Under the pieces are notes generated by a model. The model did not search any database. It was given only the letters and a program-made list of their open reading frames with translations, and was not told where the DNA came from. Below, one piece after another: positions 25,538 through 34,792 of a stretch of DNA of 64,000 nt. Each line of letters opens with the position of its first letter. Position 1 is the first letter of the stretch. The position numbers and the translations under genes are program-made. The stretch comes from CAXBNB01 sp040222275 (GTDB taxonomy: Bacteria > Bacteroidota > Bacteroidia > Cytophagales > Cyclobacteriaceae). The stretch lies in assembly GCA_040222275.1 (NCBI GenBank), contig JAVKDJ010000048.1:310001-374000 (forward strand), written 5' to 3'.

Positions 25538-27943
25538 ATGAGAACCAGGACTAGGGCCACAATCCTTTTGTTTTCCCTACTATGTTTTTTTTGGGCCTAT
25601 TCAGCCAATGCTCAAAACGGGCAATCCGTACCAGATGTAGAAAAAGTGTACCTCCATACCGACCGCAACCAGTACGCTATGGGGGAAAGTATCTGGTACA
25701 AAGCTTATCAGGTTTATGCTTATACCAATACACTTTTTGACAACAGCAAATTATTGTATGTAGAATTGGTCTCCCCGGATTCTAAAGTTGTGGTGCGTAA
25801 TGTGACCAAAATGAATCTGGGACTGGGACACGGTGACATTGCCCTGGTGGATTCTGTTGGCATAGAGTCTGGCAGGTACCAGTTGAGGGCCTATACCAAT
25901 TGGTCCAGGAATTTTGAGGACAATTTTATATTCAAAAAGGAAATTGAAATTATAGACATCAGGGATGAAAAAGAACAAGTGGAAGACCAGGTTTTGGATA
26001 GGGCATTGGTCTATGATGTTCAGTTTTTCCCCGAAGGGGGCAGTTTGATAAATGGAGTAGCCAGCCAGGTTGCCTTTAAATCTACCTATCTCAATGGCAA
26101 GCCCTGTTCGATTGTAGGGAAAGTGAAAAATAGCGAAGGAGGGGAAATTGCAGAAATAGAATCCAAACATGATGGGATGGGTAGTTTCATATTCACTCCT
26201 ACATTAGGTGGGCAGTACATTGCCGAATTGACAGATAGCACAGGTGCCAAACTGGAGGTGAAGCTTCCTGATGTTCTGGAAAAAGGTTATCTGCTCAGTG
26301 TGGTCAATCACAAGGGGAGAAATATAATAACCATAAAAACCAACGAAGAAACATTAATATCCAACCCGGGAAAACCAGTTTCCATCAGTTGTACTACCAG
26401 GGGCGTGGCTTACATGGAGGGTAGTCAGCCACTGGATGCTACCAGTTACACATTTGTATTGCCTACCGAGAGCTTCCCCGAAGGAATTTCCCAGATCACC
26501 CTTTTTGATCACGAGATGAGGCCGCAGAGCGAGCGGCTTATTTATGTTGAAAAAGACCATGGCATTGAACTGTCCATTTCTTCAGAAAAGGAAGAATACA
26601 GCACAAGGGAGAATGTAGGGTTGGATTTTACAGCCAAAACTGCCGCAGGTGCTGGTATCGTTGGGAGTTTTTCGCTTGCCGTTACCGATACCAACGTACC
26701 TGGTGGCAGTACACCTGATGATATGAATATCTGCTCCTATTTTTTGATGCAATCAGATATCAAAGGCAAAGTGCACAATCCGGGTTACTATTTCGACAGA
26801 TCTAACAAAGACCGGTTGAAAGACCTGGATTTGCTACTGATGACACAAGGTTGGCGCGATTTCCTATGGAAACGGCTTCCTGTTTTGAACGATAACCCCA
26901 GTTTTGAAGCGGAAAAGGAAATAAAGATTTCAGGCCGGCTGAGAAAGCTTTTGGCAGACTCGCCCATTGAAGGGGCCAAAATCAATATGGTGCTGAACAA
27001 CAAAGGCAATTCATTAATTGTAGATGAAGTAACGGATGCAGATGGCAAGTTTGAGTTTGATGATGTAATGTTTCTAGGGCACTCAACTTTGATGCTTACC
27101 AATCAAAACAAGCGAGCCAGGACTACAGGACACATGATCCTGGATTCACTCTACTTACCACCTTATAAGGTCGATTATCAATTTGATAAAGGCCTCCATA
27201 CCACAGGGGTGTTTGAAGCATTCAAAGGAAAAATGTTGAAGAAGCATATCGAGTACCAGGTTCCATTGGGGATCGACGACAAACTGTTGGATGAGGTAGT
27301 GGTGCGCGGCAGCAAATTCGTTCAAAACGAAGTAAATGATGCCAATACGAGCATCTACGGCACACCGGATTTTTCCTATCAGGTGCCAGAAGATGGCCCC
27401 AGGTTTACGAGCATTTTTCAGTTGCTGCAGTTTACAGTTCCCGGCCTCACAGCCTCTGGCAATTCTGTTTCTTTCAGCAGAGGGTCTCCATTGATTTTAT
27501 TGGATGGCTCGCAGATAGATATGGCAGTCCTGGAATCAGTGTTCCCGACAGATGTGGCTAAGATTGAATCACTCAAAAACTCAGCAGGCGGTGCAGTATT
27601 TGGTGCACAGGCCGCCAATGGGGTGGTGGCTATCTACACACGGGAAGGCGGTGCGGGGAAGAGCAAAAAAGTGTACCATTCTATCAACCAGGAGATACAG
27701 GGGTACTATGATGCGAGGGTATTTTATGCCCCCAGCTATGACGAGGTACCCAGTACAGAAGACAAACCTGACATCAGAAATACCTTGTACTGGCATCCAT
27801 ACATTCAGTTTGATGCAAACGGTCTGGCGAAAGTTTCCTTTTTCAATACTGATGCTTCTACCACGGTGAGTGTGGTTTTAGAAGGAATAACCGATACAGG
27901 TATTCCGCTGGTTGTGAGGTCAAATTATATAGTAAAGAAATAG
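25538..27943 (+). CDS. Macroglobulin MG2-like protein with TonB plug domain but no barrel
   Basis: An 801-residue protein with a signal peptide ending SANAQ (about 25). The N-terminal part is MG2/A2M-like (KVYLHTDRNQYAMGESIWYKAY, SGRYQLRAYTNWSRNF), then several Ig-like repeats. A carboxypeptidase-regulatory segment (about 466-545) is followed by DEVVVRGSKF and a TonB plug domain (about 600-705; PLILLDGSQID, IESLKNSAGGAVFGAQAANGVVAIYTREG). A last beta domain ends at ASTTVSVVLEGITD. There is no room for a 22-strand barrel, so it cannot be a pore. It may dock on a receptor or act as a surface scaffold. It lies after the terminator and 32 bases before the beta-helix gene. Confidence 0.82.
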   Translation: MRTRTRATILLFSLLCFFWAYSANAQNGQSVPDVEKVYLHTDRNQYAMGESIWYKAYQVYAYTNTLFDNSKLLYVELVSPDSKVVVRNVTKMNLGLGHGDIALVDSVGIESGRYQLRAYTNWSRNFEDNFIFKKEIEIIDIRDEKEQVEDQVLDRALVYDVQFFPEGGSLINGVASQVAFKSTYLNGKPCSIVGKVKNSEGGEIAEIESKHDGMGSFIFTPTLGGQYIAELTDSTGAKLEVKLPDVLEKGYLLSVVNHKGRNIITIKTNEETLISNPGKPVSISCTTRGVAYMEGSQPLDATSYTFVLPTESFPEGISQITLFDHEMRPQSERLIYVEKDHGIELSISSEKEEYSTRENVGLDFTAKTAAGAGIVGSFSLAVTDTNVPGGSTPDDMNICSYFLMQSDIKGKVHNPGYYFDRSNKDRLKDLDLLLMTQGWRDFLWKRLPVLNDNPSFEAEKEIKISGRLRKLLADSPIEGAKINMVLNNKGNSLIVDEVTDADGKFEFDDVMFLGHSTLMLTNQNKRARTTGHMILDSLYLPPYKVDYQFDKGLHTTGVFEAFKGKMLKKHIEYQVPLGIDDKLLDEVVVRGSKFVQNEVNDANTSIYGTPDFSYQVPEDGPRFTSIFQLLQFTVPGLTASGNSVSFSRGSPLILLDGSQIDMAVLESVFPTDVAKIESLKNSAGGAVFGAQAANGVVAIYTREGGAGKSKKVYHSINQEIQGYYDARVFYAPSYDEVPSTEDKPDIRNTLYWHPYIQFDANGLAKVSFFNTDASTTVSVVLEGITDTGIPLVVRSNYIVKK

Positions 27944-27975
27944 ATTTCAATTGGGGTTTGAGAGAGAAGTAAAAA

Positions 27976-30900
27976 ATGAAGAAATTATCTAACGTTATTC
28001 TGTTGCCTATTGCATTGTGCATTATTACAACACTGTCTTACGCACAAACTACAGTAAGTTCCCTGGCCGAGCTCAGGCCGTATTTAAAAGAGAGCAATGC
28101 CGATGTGAAATTGGCACCAGGTACCTACAACATCACTGCAAAAGATGCTGCCAACGGCCTGTTTCCGGATGAAACACTTATTCTCAACAGAACTGCCAGT
28201 GTTTTGCTCCTGTTTGAAGGGAGCAACAGCAGGTACGACTTTACGGGGGTAACCATTAAAGTGGAAACTGCTGTTTTCCGCGCTTATGGCAGTAATCAAG
28301 TCTATGAAATCCAAATCGTAGGAAACGACAATGTGCTTGAAAACCTGACGCTCATAGACGATGGTTCGGTACATGATGGGCCAAATAGAGGGGCATTAAA
28401 TATTGTAATAGATGGTGCAAGGAATAGGGTTGAAGGTTTTCATGTGACAGCAAAAGGCTCATTTCCCTACGGCTATGGCGATGCTTTCGGCAAGGGGGGA
28501 GGCCCGGTGATTGCGCACCAAAAGCACAGTGCATGCCTGATCCGTGGCGAGTCAAACCATGTCAAAAACTGTACTTTCATCCACCGCACTTACGGGCATT
28601 GCATATTTATGCAGGCCGCCAGCAACCCCAAAATAGAAGGTTGCTATGTGGAAGGTGAATTGCGAACAACCGATGATATGCTGGCTGAAGCAGGAACTGG
28701 TTCGCCCGCAGATAAAGTAAACTTTGAAGGTGTATGGGGCTACACAGTGCCCAAGGGGTATATGATGAGTACAGGTGAAGGGGGTATCAGGGCATACAAT
28801 GCAGGGGAAACGGTTATTGATGGTGTGGAATACGACAGAGGCACATCCAATCCTACGATATTGAATTGCACTATCGTAAGGATGAGGGCAGGAGTCACCC
28901 TCACGCACGCCACCGGTACCAAGTATGTAGAAGGCTGTACCACGATAGAGTGCGAGCGTGGGTATGCAATAGGCTCTGGCCAAATAGTGAATTGTAAGAG
29001 TGATGCCAAATATGGGCCGGCTTTTGCAGTTGATTATCAGTCGGATCGTGGGGTTACTGCAGATATCACATTGTTGAATAGTGACAACTCCTACAATGGC
29101 AGCAAGCACATAGCCAGCATTATAGGATCCAATCATAACATTACATTTAGAAGTGAAGATGTCACGGCAGATCAAGCCTTGTTGATTGAAGTCGGGGGAG
29201 ACAATCGTACGATAGGTAAAATTGCTGAAGATGATAATTACAGTGCCAACAACATTACCATCAACAACCTCACCAATTACCCATTGATTTTGGAGCCAGA
29301 GAGCTCCAATGTTTCTGGGAAATCCTGTGGCCCGGTTACCAACGGTGGATCGAACAACAGTATTCAATCTGCTGAATGTGCATTGCCTGACTTGTATTTT
29401 GAAGCAGAAGATTATGTGGATATGAATGGTGTCAACAAAGAACCAGCCAACGATTTGTCAGGTGTTGACATGGTCAAATTGGATGAAGAAGAAGATTGGA
29501 TGGAGTACGTTATTGATATTCCTTCACCCGGGATATATTCATTTGAAATGCGCGTTTCCAGTACAGCAGGTGGCCAACTTGAGTTTCTGGTAGATGGTGC
29601 TGCCCATTCAACATCGAATATTGCAGCTACCGGCGGAGGGTACAACTGGACGACCAAATCCATCAACCTGCTTTTGTATGCAGGAGAGCAAACGCTTAGA
29701 TTGAAAAATACATCGGGAGGTTTTAACCTCAATTGGTTCGAACTGAAAATCACTGAGTCAGATCACACATTCGTTGGTTGGGTGTCTATGGAACCTCAAT
29801 TTGTGGATTTGTTCGAAGGTGAATTCGTTCAGCTAACACCAGAGCTACATCCTGCAAATGCCACCAACAAAGAAGTGTCTTACGAAAGCGAAAACCCTTC
29901 TATCGCTACAGTGGACCAAAACGGAACGGTAACTGCCGTAAGCCATGGAACAACTTATATTAAGGTTACCGCATCGGATGGTGGGCAAATAGATAGAAGC
30001 GAAATCACCGTAAACAGGCCGGATGGAAGCAACCTGGCGCTGCAAGGGGTGGCCACTCAGTCCTCTACAGCCTATAACGGCCCTCCTGAGCTGGCTATAG
30101 ATGGCAATACTGATGGTAACTATGGAAATGGATCTGTTACCCACACCAATCATGACGACCCGATAAAATGGTGGAAAGTTGACCTTGGAGAGAACAAGAT
30201 TATAGAGGAGATTATCATTTTCAATAGGACGGGGGGAAGTTACAGCGAGAGGTTGAATGATTTTACTGTAGAAATAACCGACTCTGAAAATACAGTGGTT
30301 TTTTCCAAGTTCATTTCAAACCCGCCCAACCCGTCGGTCACCATAGATGCCGGAGTAGTTGAGGGAAGGACAGTAAAGATTTCAAAGATTTCGGATTTGG
30401 GATTGTCGTTGGCGGAAGTTGAGGTGCACGGACACGAAAAAAAAAAGGCTGAACAAATAATTACTTTTGATACCCTACCTGAGAAGCAGGTGGGAGACGC
30501 AGATTTTTCACCTGAAGCAACGGCTTCATCTGGCCTGGAAGTGGTTTATGTGAGCTCCAATACAAGTGTAGCTACCATTGTTGAAGGCAATATCCAGATA
30601 GTGGGCTCTGGAGTCTCCACAATTAGCGCTGTTCAGGATGGTGATGACGACTACCTTGAGGCCACAACAGTTTCAAAGGTATTGACTGTCACCGACCCTC
30701 AAAAATCAGATCAAACGATCACATTTGAGGATTTTCCTGTTAAGCAATTCGGTGATGATGATTTTTTGCCGGCCGCTGTTGCAAATTCCGGTTTGGTGGT
30801 TACCTATCTAAGCTCCAACACGGGCGTGGTTACCCTTGTGAACGGCCATATCCATATTGTGGGCATTGGGACTTCTGTCATTACGGCCATCCAGGCTGGG

Positions 30901-31710
30901 GATGCAACCTACAACCCCGCCACAGTATCACAAGCATTAACCATAGAAAAGGCCAAACAGACAATAAGTTTTGCTGCTTTGCCATCAAAAAAATATGGTG
31001 ATGATGATTTTGGTCCAGGGGCATCAGCGAGTTCTGGCTTGCCTGTTACTTATTCCAGTTCCAATACCAATGTGGCTGCCATTGTAGAGGGTAAAATTCA
31101 AATTGTTGGGGTAGGCACTTCTTCTATTACCGCTTTCCAGATTGGGAATGATACCAATGAAGCCACACAGGAAACACAAGTGCTGACCGTGGAAAAAGCA
31201 GATCAGGCGATCACCTTTGATGCTTTGCCGGAAAAAATACTGGGGGACGATGATTTTTGGCCAGGGGCTATTTCCAGTTCGGGCCTGGTCGTTTCCTATA
31301 CCAGCTCTGATAACACGGTAGCTACCATTGTCGATGGCAACATTAGCATAGCTGGAGCAGGAGTATCCACCATTACGGCTTCACAGACAGGAAATGCAAG
31401 CTTTAGTGCTGCCAGTAGTGTGTCTCAAAAGTTTACAGTCACTGAGGTCGTATTGGGAGGCGGTGATGAAATTTACAAGACACAGGTCTATCCAAACCCC
31501 GTTGGGGATATACTGAAAGTGGAGTTTGAAAAAGATACTTTTAGAGAGCTGTTTATTTATGATATCAATGGGAAAACCATAGGAGGGGCTGTCGTTGAAA
31601 GGGGAAGCAGATATTTGACAATAGGTTTCCGGGAAGTCCCCGTAGGAATCTACATACTCAAACTCTATGGAAACGATGTGGTGAAAACCATCAAGTTGAT
31701 AAAGAATTAG
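27976..31710 (+). CDS. Secreted parallel beta-helix protein with CBM6, discoidin, tandem repeats and T9SS signal
   Basis: A 1244-residue protein. Signal peptide to about 24 (SYAQT). A right-handed parallel beta-helix (about 30-465; VLENLTLIDDG, NHVKNCTFIHRTYGHCIF, NPTILNCTIVRMRAG) looks like a polysaccharide-lyase or hydrolase scaffold. Then a CBM6-like domain (about 471-596; YFEAEDYVDMNGV), an Ig-like Big_2 domain (about 600-680; YESENPSIATVDQNGTVTAVS), a discoidin domain (about 681-820; WWKVDLGENKIIEEI), four tandem Ig-like repeats (about 826-1155) and a type A T9SS sorting domain (VYPNPVGDILKVEF to the C-terminus). It is secreted by the type IX system and probably anchored to the surface. 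The catalytic activity is not established. Confidence 0.85.
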   Translation: MKKLSNVILLPIALCIITTLSYAQTTVSSLAELRPYLKESNADVKLAPGTYNITAKDAANGLFPDETLILNRTASVLLLFEGSNSRYDFTGVTIKVETAVFRAYGSNQVYEIQIVGNDNVLENLTLIDDGSVHDGPNRGALNIVIDGARNRVEGFHVTAKGSFPYGYGDAFGKGGGPVIAHQKHSACLIRGESNHVKNCTFIHRTYGHCIFMQAASNPKIEGCYVEGELRTTDDMLAEAGTGSPADKVNFEGVWGYTVPKGYMMSTGEGGIRAYNAGETVIDGVEYDRGTSNPTILNCTIVRMRAGVTLTHATGTKYVEGCTTIECERGYAIGSGQIVNCKSDAKYGPAFAVDYQSDRGVTADITLLNSDNSYNGSKHIASIIGSNHNITFRSEDVTADQALLIEVGGDNRTIGKIAEDDNYSANNITINNLTNYPLILEPESSNVSGKSCGPVTNGGSNNSIQSAECALPDLYFEAEDYVDMNGVNKEPANDLSGVDMVKLDEEEDWMEYVIDIPSPGIYSFEMRVSSTAGGQLEFLVDGAAHSTSNIAATGGGYNWTTKSINLLLYAGEQTLRLKNTSGGFNLNWFELKITESDHTFVGWVSMEPQFVDLFEGEFVQLTPELHPANATNKEVSYESENPSIATVDQNGTVTAVSHGTTYIKVTASDGGQIDRSEITVNRPDGSNLALQGVATQSSTAYNGPPELAIDGNTDGNYGNGSVTHTNHDDPIKWWKVDLGENKIIEEIIIFNRTGGSYSERLNDFTVEITDSENTVVFSKFISNPPNPSVTIDAGVVEGRTVKISKISDLGLSLAEVEVHGHEKKKAEQIITFDTLPEKQVGDADFSPEATASSGLEVVYVSSNTSVATIVEGNIQIVGSGVSTISAVQDGDDDYLEATTVSKVLTVTDPQKSDQTITFEDFPVKQFGDDDFLPAAVANSGLVVTYLSSNTGVVTLVNGHIHIVGIGTSVITAIQAGDATYNPATVSQALTIEKAKQTISFAALPSKKYGDDDFGPGASASSGLPVTYSSSNTNVAAIVEGKIQIVGVGTSSITAFQIGNDTNEATQETQVLTVEKADQAITFDALPEKILGDDDFWPGAISSSGLVVSYTSSDNTVATIVDGNISIAGAGVSTITASQTGNASFSAASSVSQKFTVTEVVLGGGDEIYKTQVYPNPVGDILKVEFEKDTFRELFIYDINGKTIGGAVVERGSRYLTIGFREVPVGIYILKLYGNDVVKTIKLIKN
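30437..30446 (+). repeat. A10 homopolymer inside the beta-helix gene
   Basis: Ten consecutive A encode Glu-Lys-Lys-Lys between the discoidin domain and the tandem repeats. A one-base slip would frameshift and remove the T9SS signal. Confidence 0.75.
30454..31440 (+). repeat. Four tandem in-frame Ig-like repeats
   Basis: Units begin with Gln at 30454, 30712, 30958 and 31204, spacing 258, 246 and 246 bases (86, 82 and 82 residues). Each has the pattern QxITFxxLPxK..GDxDF..xASSGLxVxYxSSNTxVATIVxGxIxIVGxGxSxITAxQ.G. They are diverged, so they are old duplications of a stalk module, and copy number may vary between strains. Confidence 0.85.
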
Positions 31711-31726
31711 TCAAAAGCATTGTAAA

Positions 31727-32272
31727 ATGAAAACACAAATACTGGATATCGCCATTAAGGTTTTCGGACTCTACTACTTTGTCCAATTTGCCAAACATTT
31801 AATAGAATTCATATTCATGATGATTGGGAACAATATGTTTGATAATGGCCAAATAGAAGGCCGGTACATATATTTCGTAGTTTCCGTGACTTGGTTGATC
31901 GAGTTAACCTTTGCCTACATCGCCATTTTTAAGACGGAACTCATCATGAGCAAGATTCCTTTCAGAAACGATGGTTCGTTAGAACTCAACATACCAAAAA
32001 TTGACATTTTGGAAATAGCTCTTGCCTTAATTTCAGTTGTGGCTATAGTCTATTCCTTGCCGAACATTCTTGCCCTTATTATAGACAACACCTATTTTCA
32101 TAATAATGAAGAAAGTATGTTTTGGAACCGCTCAACTAAGAACAGTTTGATCCAGTCAATGGTAACTCTGGTAACTGGAATTTTTTTACTCTTTAACGCA
32201 CGCAACTTTTCAAAACTCATCGTGGGCCGAGGTGAACAAGATGACAATTTGGACGAAAAAATGGGGAGGTGA
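31727..32272 (+). CDS. Small polytopic membrane protein, unknown function
   Basis: 181 residues with about four transmembrane helices (about 10-35, 46-68, 87-112, 137-157) and a charged C-terminal tail (RGEQDDNLDEKMGR). No recognised domain or catalytic motif. It starts 16 bases after the beta-helix gene, so it is probably the last gene of that transcript. Confidence 0.7.
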   Translation: MKTQILDIAIKVFGLYYFVQFAKHLIEFIFMMIGNNMFDNGQIEGRYIYFVVSVTWLIELTFAYIAIFKTELIMSKIPFRNDGSLELNIPKIDILEIALALISVVAIVYSLPNILALIIDNTYFHNNEESMFWNRSTKNSLIQSMVTLVTGIFLLFNARNFSKLIVGRGEQDDNLDEKMGR

Positions 32273-32465
32273 AAACATGTGTGTGCAGGTTGTTCAGCTT
32301 ATTTGTCATTTAATGCTCTGGTTCAATGGGTTTTAAAGCATGCACTACTGAAAGTCGGGACTAAACCACAACCTTTTCGTGACATCTACATCGAATTCTC
32401 AGCGATAGACTGAGTGAATCTGATTATGTCCGTTATCTTCGAGGCGCACTTCTACCGGTGAAGAC

Positions 32466-33896
32466 ATGTGGCATTTAGAAAATACGTATCTCCATGAACT
32501 GCCTGGGCAGTTTTATCAAAAGCAATCTCCTGAGAAAGCAGAGCAGCCTGAGCTGGTTTGCTTCAATCAACCGCTTGCCCGCTATCTGGATGTCGAGGCA
32601 CATCTTTCCGACAGGGATTATGTCCAAAGTGTGCTTTCAGGTAGTGCCATTCCCGTAGGTGCCGAACCTATAGCACAGGCTTATGCCGGGCATCAGTTTG
32701 GCCAATTTACCATGTTGGGAGATGGAAGGGCAATATTGCTGGGCGAGCATGTCGTAAAAGGCAACAGGTTCGATATACAACTAAAAGGGTCTGGCAGGAC
32801 TAAGTTTTCAAGGAATGGGGATGGCAGGGCTACTTTGCCTTCCATGCTTAGGGAGTATTTGATGAGTGAAGCAATACATTACCTGGGCATACCAACAACC
32901 CGGAGTTTGGCAGTGGTAAAGACCAGCAGACCCGTGTATAGGGAAGAAGTACATGCAGGAGCAGTGTTGACACGTGTGGCACAGAGCCATGTCAGAGTGG
33001 GAACGGTGGAATACGCACGATATTTTTGTGCCCCCCAACAGCTTGAAACCTTGGTCAGGTATGTTGTCAAACGACACTACCCGGCACTCACAGGTCACGA
33101 TGATTACGCTGTGGAGCTTCTTAAAGCTGTGATGGATAAACAGATAGACCTATTGGTCCACTGGATGCGTGTGGGTTTCATCCATGGTGTGATGAATACG
33201 GATAATATGTCCATGGCAGGGGAGACCATTGATTATGGCCCCTGCGCCTTTATGAATAGCTATCATCCTAGTACCGTATTTAGTTCTATTGACCATCAAG
33301 GCCGCTATTCCTATGTCAATCAACCACGTATTGCCCACTGGAATTTGTCAATTTTGGCCAATGCACTTTTACCGCTGGTTGATAAAAAGGAGGAGGTAGC
33401 GGTTGAGAAGGTAAAGGAGGTGTTGAATGCATTTCCGGAGGAATTTTCAAAGCGCTACATTTCCATGATGTGCAGTAAATTGGGAATAGTGCATGAGGAG
33501 GACGAAGACAAAACGATGGTCAATGATTTGCTGGTTTTACTGGCCAAACATAAAATTGACTATACCAATTTCTTCGTATCCCTGAGAAACCAGACGATAT
33601 CCGATGATCAACTTGTAATTGATCGATCATTCAGGCAGTGGCGTGAAGCATGGCAAAAGGCGCATGAGAGATCCGGGGACCAGAAAGCCGGATTGGATTT
33701 GATGGATAAAAACAACCCGGTGATTATCCCGCGCAATCATCTGGTGGAGCAGGCTTTGGAACAGGCAGCATCCGGTGATCCTGGCAGTTTTGAACTCTTG
33801 CTGAGGCAATTGTCCGAACCCTATGCTCAGCACAAGAAACTACAGATAGTACCAGATGGATACGATCAGCGGTATCAGACATTTTGCGGAACCTGA
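32466..33896 (+). CDS. selO: Protein adenylyltransferase SelO (YdiU/UPF0061)
   Basis: A 476-residue pseudokinase-fold enzyme that transfers AMP from ATP to Ser, Thr or Tyr residues of target proteins, linked in other bacteria to oxidative-stress signalling. Family motifs are complete: AYAGHQFGQF, the GDGRAILLGE loop, LKGSGRTKFSRNGDGRA, and MNTDNMSMAGETIDYGP with Asp246, Asn247 and Asp256 as the base and metal ligands. The length matches other SelO proteins. The C-terminus YQTFCGT has a Cys, not Sec. The gene stands alone with its own leader. Confidence 0.95.
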   Translation: MWHLENTYLHELPGQFYQKQSPEKAEQPELVCFNQPLARYLDVEAHLSDRDYVQSVLSGSAIPVGAEPIAQAYAGHQFGQFTMLGDGRAILLGEHVVKGNRFDIQLKGSGRTKFSRNGDGRATLPSMLREYLMSEAIHYLGIPTTRSLAVVKTSRPVYREEVHAGAVLTRVAQSHVRVGTVEYARYFCAPQQLETLVRYVVKRHYPALTGHDDYAVELLKAVMDKQIDLLVHWMRVGFIHGVMNTDNMSMAGETIDYGPCAFMNSYHPSTVFSSIDHQGRYSYVNQPRIAHWNLSILANALLPLVDKKEEVAVEKVKEVLNAFPEEFSKRYISMMCSKLGIVHEEDEDKTMVNDLLVLLAKHKIDYTNFFVSLRNQTISDDQLVIDRSFRQWREAWQKAHERSGDQKAGLDLMDKNNPVIIPRNHLVEQALEQAASGDPGSFELLLRQLSEPYAQHKKLQIVPDGYDQRYQTFCGT

Positions 33897-34012
33897 TCCT
33901 TATGGGTGGAAAGACTGCAATTTTATTCCCTGGAACATTGCTAATTTTCATGCTGGCCAATGAGTAAGCCTGTTTTGTTGTCATGGATATCGCTTGAACA
34001 GAGTACTTTAGT

Positions 34013-34606
34013 ATGCTTATGGATTTTGAACTGTTAAAGGAAAATTTCTCGAGGCACATGAATCTCACACCTTCAGAGTTGGCATTCATTTGCGGGCGCT
34101 ATGAGCAAAGGGAAGTGGCGAAAGGTGAGCATATCCTGAGAAAGGGTGAAATATGCAGATTCGAGGGGTTTGTAGTGAGCGGATGTTTTAAAATATACAC
34201 AGCGGATGAACAGGGCAATGAGAAAATTCTATACTTCGCCGCTGAAGATTGGTGGGTGATGGAAATTGATAGTTTTACCAATCAGGTGGGCTCAGCACTC
34301 AATGTCCAGGCAATAGAAAAAAGTAGAATATTATTTATCACCAAAACGGCAAAAGAGCGGCTTTATCAGGAGATGCCAAAGGTAGAAAGGCTATTTCGAA
34401 TCATGTCGCAAAAGGCCGTGGTGGCCTGGCAAAGGAGGCTTATACGAAACCACGCAATGAGTGCCGAGCAGCGCTACCATCATTTCATTACTTCATATCC
34501 AAATATAGCCAATAGGGTCACAAACAAGCAGGTTGCCGCATACTTGGGCATCACGCAAGAGTTTGTGAGTAAAATCCGCAAAAAACGCCTGTCGAAAAAA
34601 ATATAA
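34013..34606 (+). CDS. Crp/Fnr family transcriptional regulator
   Basis: 197 residues. The N-terminal cyclic-nucleotide-binding-like jelly roll (about 22-118) contains KGEHILRKGEICRFEGFVVSG and EKILYFAAEDWW, and the C-terminal helix-turn-helix region has TNKQVAAYLGITQEFVSKIRKKRL. The phosphate-cassette Arg of true cAMP receptors is not evident, and no Cys cluster for an Fe-S centre is present, so the signal is unknown. A palindrome lies directly after the stop. The HbpS operon starts 187 bases downstream on the same strand and is a possible target. Confidence 0.88.
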   Translation: MLMDFELLKENFSRHMNLTPSELAFICGRYEQREVAKGEHILRKGEICRFEGFVVSGCFKIYTADEQGNEKILYFAAEDWWVMEIDSFTNQVGSALNVQAIEKSRILFITKTAKERLYQEMPKVERLFRIMSQKAVVAWQRRLIRNHAMSAEQRYHHFITSYPNIANRVTNKQVAAYLGITQEFVSKIRKKRLSKKI

Positions 34607-34612
34607 TCTGAT

Positions 34613-34636
34613 TTATTGAACTAGTTCAATAATTTT
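34613..34636 (+). terminator. Hairpin with T-run after the Crp-type gene
   Basis: TTATTGAA-CTAG-TTCAATAA is followed by TTTT. It is AT-rich, so a weak terminator. The core 34615-34630 is also a perfect 16-bp palindrome and could be a protein-binding site for the operon that starts downstream. Confidence 0.5.
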
Positions 34637-34792
34637 CATTTCCGAAGCTCCCAAATTTGTAACGAATTCTACTACAAGTCCCTGGATTCCCGGTTTTGCG
34701 GTTTTCGATGGGTAAAATATTAATATATCAATAAATGTTTGATAAAGTGGTGTTTTTGAATTCAATGTTTCAACCAAAAAAACAATGAGCGT

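Noticed and set aside
28552..29367. Long open frame antisense to the beta-helix gene (271 codons)
   Set aside because: It mirrors the codon pattern of the sense gene, is Cys/His/Ile-rich without family features, and has no promoter or start context.
30454..31440. Possible DNA-level tandem repeat or CRISPR
   Set aside because: The similarity is at protein level, with 246-258-base units in frame within one gene.
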